A DNA stretch of 64,000 bases. Origin: Antedon mediterranea. Lineage: Eukaryota > Echinodermata > Crinoidea > Comatulida > Antedonidae. The notes under the pieces are model-generated. The model did not search any database, was not told where the DNA came from, and saw nothing but the letters and a program-made list of their open reading frames with translations. The stretch lies in assembly GCF_964355755.1 (NCBI RefSeq), contig NC_092680.1:12007001-12071000 (forward strand), given 5' to 3'. Both the position numbers and the translations under genes were made by a program. Position 1 is the stretch's first letter, and each line of letters begins with the position of its first letter. This document shows positions 62,560-64,000 of the stretch, one piece after another.

Positions 62560-62666
62560 GCTTCAAATCGCATTTGTAGACGTTTTAGACCATTTTGTGC
62601 ATTTCGATGAAACTTGGGTACACAAAAACATCAAAGTGCTTAAAATCACATTTGAAACCGTTTTAG
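62518..62666 (-). repeat. Inverted satellite A block 1
   Basis: The sequence reads as satellite A on the minus strand (gttttagaccattttg, cttgttaacataaaaacacc, cttcaaatcgcattt). The block ends at ccgttttag and direct-strand sequence (tttttgtgtaaccaag) starts at 62667. It contains cttgggtacac where the usual complement is cttggttacac. Confidence 0.9.
62582..62666 (-). repeat. 85-bp duplicated segment, copy 1
   Basis: Identical base for base to 62842-62926 by eye, including the gggtacac variant. The offset is 260 bp. Copy 1 ends exactly at the strand switch at 62666/62667. Confidence 0.85.
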
Positions 62667-62841
62667 TTTTTGTGTAACCAAGTTTCATCGAAATGCACAA
62701 AATGGTCTAAAACGTCTCCCAATGCGATTTGAAGCTATTCTAAGAACTTTTGTGTTTTTGTGTTAAAAGGTTTTTTCGAAAATCACAAAATGGTCTAAAA
62801 CGTCTCCAAATGCGATTTGAAGCTTTTTTGTACACTTTGAT
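62667..62841 (+). repeat. Direct satellite A island between inverted blocks
   Basis: Two direct monomers are present with private changes: cgtctcccaatgcg, attctaagaac, gtgttaaaagg and gcttttttgtacac. The right-hand switch has a 5-bp shared word, gtttt (62842-62846), common to direct tgatgtttt and inverted gttttagacc. Confidence 0.88.
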
Positions 62842-62926
62842 GTTTTAGACCATTTTGTGCATTTCGATGAAACTTGGGTACACAAAAACATCAAAGTGCT
62901 TAAAATCACATTTGAAACCGTTTTAG
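62842..62926 (-). repeat. 85-bp duplicated segment, copy 2
   Basis: Second copy of 62582-62666. After it the inverted monomers continue (accattttgagc), whereas copy 1 stops at a strand switch. Confidence 0.85.
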
Positions 62927-63240
62927 ACCATTTTGAGCATTTCGATAACACTTTTCATATAAAAACATCAAAGTGCACAAAATAGCTTAAAATGGTATTT
63001 GAAAACGTTTTAGACCATTTTGAGCATTTCGACAAAACTTTTTCACAAAAAACATCAAAGTGTACAGAATAGCTTCAAATCGCATTTGGAGACGTTTTAG
63101 ACCATTTTGTGATTTTTTAATAAACTTGTTAACATAAAAACCCAAAAGTGCTTAGAATAGCTTCAAATCGCATTTGGAAACGTTTTAGACCAATTTGTAC
63201 ATTTCGATGAAACTTGGTTACACAAAATAATCAAAGTCCT
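62842..63240 (-). repeat. Inverted satellite A block 2
   Basis: About four and a half minus-strand monomers are present, each with gttttagacca. One is strongly diverged (gataacacttttcatataaaaacatc at about 62942). The first 85 bp repeat 62582-62666. The block ends at tcaaagtcc near 63240, where satellite B begins with agagccatagtaac. The exact base of the join is uncertain by about 5 bp. Confidence 0.88.
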
Positions 63241-64000
63241 TTTAGAGCCATAGTAACAAGTTATGTCAAAAAATAAAAGGGTCTAAATTTGGCCATTTTT
63301 CGAAAATTTCCCTAAGGTGTATCATAAGATTTTTATTCGAAAAATGGTTAAAATTGACACTTTTTTAAATTCGAAAATTATGCTATACTATTGCCAATAA
63401 TGCTAATATATTGTGCTAACATCATCTTAAACAGCCAGAGTAACTAGTTATGTCAAAAAATAAAAGGTTTGAAATTTTACCATTTTTGCGAAAATTTCCC
63501 TGGAATTTTTTTCGAAAAATGGCAAAAATTTCTACTTTTTAAAATTAAAAAAGTATGCTATATTATATTGCCATTTATGCAAATATATTGTGCTAATATC
63601 ATCTTATAGAGCCATAGTAACTAGTTATGTCAAAAAATAAAAGGATTGAAATATGGCCATTTTTGCGAAAATTTCATAGGCATTTTTTTCGAAAAATGGC
63701 CAAAATTTCCACTTTTTAAAATTCAATAATTATGCTATTATATTGGCATTTATGCAAATATATTGTGTTAGCATCATCTTATAGAGCCATCGTAACTAGT
63801 TATGTCAAAAAATAAAAGGGTCGAAATTTGGCAAATTTTTCGTAAATTTCGCTGCGGGGGACCATAGGATTTTTTTTTCGAAAAATGGTCAAAATTTCCA
63901 TTGTTTAAAATTAAAAAAGTATGCTATATAATATTGCCATTTATGCAAAAATATTGTGCTAACATCATCTTATAGAGCCATAGTAACTAGTTATGTCAAA
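63241..64000 (+). repeat. Satellite B tandem array (175-191 bp units)
   Basis: A different repeat, phased here on ttatgtcaaaaaataaaag, occurs at 63261, 63448, 63625, 63800 and 63991. This gives units of 187, 177, 175 and 191 bp plus partial ends. Shared words in order are agttatgtcaaaaaataaaa, catttttgcgaaaattt, ttttttcgaaaaatgg, tatgctat, attgccatttatgcaaa, tattgtgctaacatcatctt and agagccatagtaactag. Units differ much more than satellite A monomers do, and lengths vary, so it looks older or less homogenised. It runs off the window. No coding potential is seen. Confidence 0.9.
63655..63703. repeat. Dyad inside satellite B unit 3
   Basis: ggccatttttgcgaaaa is followed about 13 bp later by ttttttcgaaaaatggcc. 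The arms share a perfect ggccattttt / aaaaatggcc core, with a one-base bulge next to it. Equivalent dyads lie near 63291-63349, 63479-63525 and 63828-63888, with changes in one or both arms. Confidence 0.75.

Noticed and set aside
1167-62951. Minus-strand ORFs at 1167-1373, 47180-47386, 49243-49449, 59906-60094 and 62763-62951
   Set aside because: These are reverse-strand readings of satellite A. The pair at 47180 and 49243 is identical because both lie in the 2063-bp duplication. The last crosses a direct/inverted junction. No gene features.
1-64000. Transposon or retroelement insertion, rRNA, tRNA or telomere repeat
   Set aside because: No long unique segment, terminal repeats, poly-A tail, cloverleaf, rRNA-like stretch or telomere-type hexamer or heptamer run was seen. 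Every stretch reads as satellite A or B.
1-64000. Identification of the species or a named satellite family
   Set aside because: I do not recognise either consensus with confidence. Resemblance in style to plant centromeric repeats and to fly satellites is not enough. A search of both consensus units against satellite and genome databases would decide it.

Overview
The window is non-coding satellite DNA from a eukaryote. I support no protein gene, RNA gene, transposon or promoter in it. The species cannot be named from the sequence. Plants and insects both carry arrays of this kind; CpG-to-TpG/CpA type variants at fixed places in the repeat favour a genome with cytosine methylation, but that is inference.

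Layout: (1) 1-62517 is one unbroken array of 'satellite A', read on the + strand, built from related monomers of 78, 86, 87 and 88 bp (roughly 720 by length). Nearly every monomer ends in the word caaaatggtctaaaacg or a close variant. Monomer types follow one another in fixed orders, giving higher-order repeats (HORs): a 340-bp tetramer, a 513-bp hexamer and a 428-bp pentamer. These are nested in larger duplicated blocks of about 0.8-6.7 kb, displaced from their partners by exact offsets (1203, 1720, 2063, 2842, 3004, 3083, 3239, 3366, 4578, 4739, 4810, 5529, 8873, 12204, 13669, 23751 and 52324 bp). (2) 62518-63240 is the array edge: satellite A monomers are more diverged and switch strand three times (inverted, direct, inverted). 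(3) 63241-64000 is a different tandem repeat, 'satellite B', with units of 175-191 bp and an internal dyad.

The main result is evolutionary. Block 36170-40585 has a longer relative at 45043-51783. The offset between them changes only in steps of +513, about +2062, -513 and +263 bp: one hexamer, one tandem duplication, one hexamer and three monomers. Change in the array therefore appears to occur in whole monomers or HOR units, as expected for unequal exchange or replication slippage in register. A centromeric or pericentromeric location is plausible but not shown by the sequence.

All offsets were found by hand, by tracking rare variants and reading flanking sequence at several points. They are not full alignments, and block ends carry an uncertainty of about 10-40 bp.
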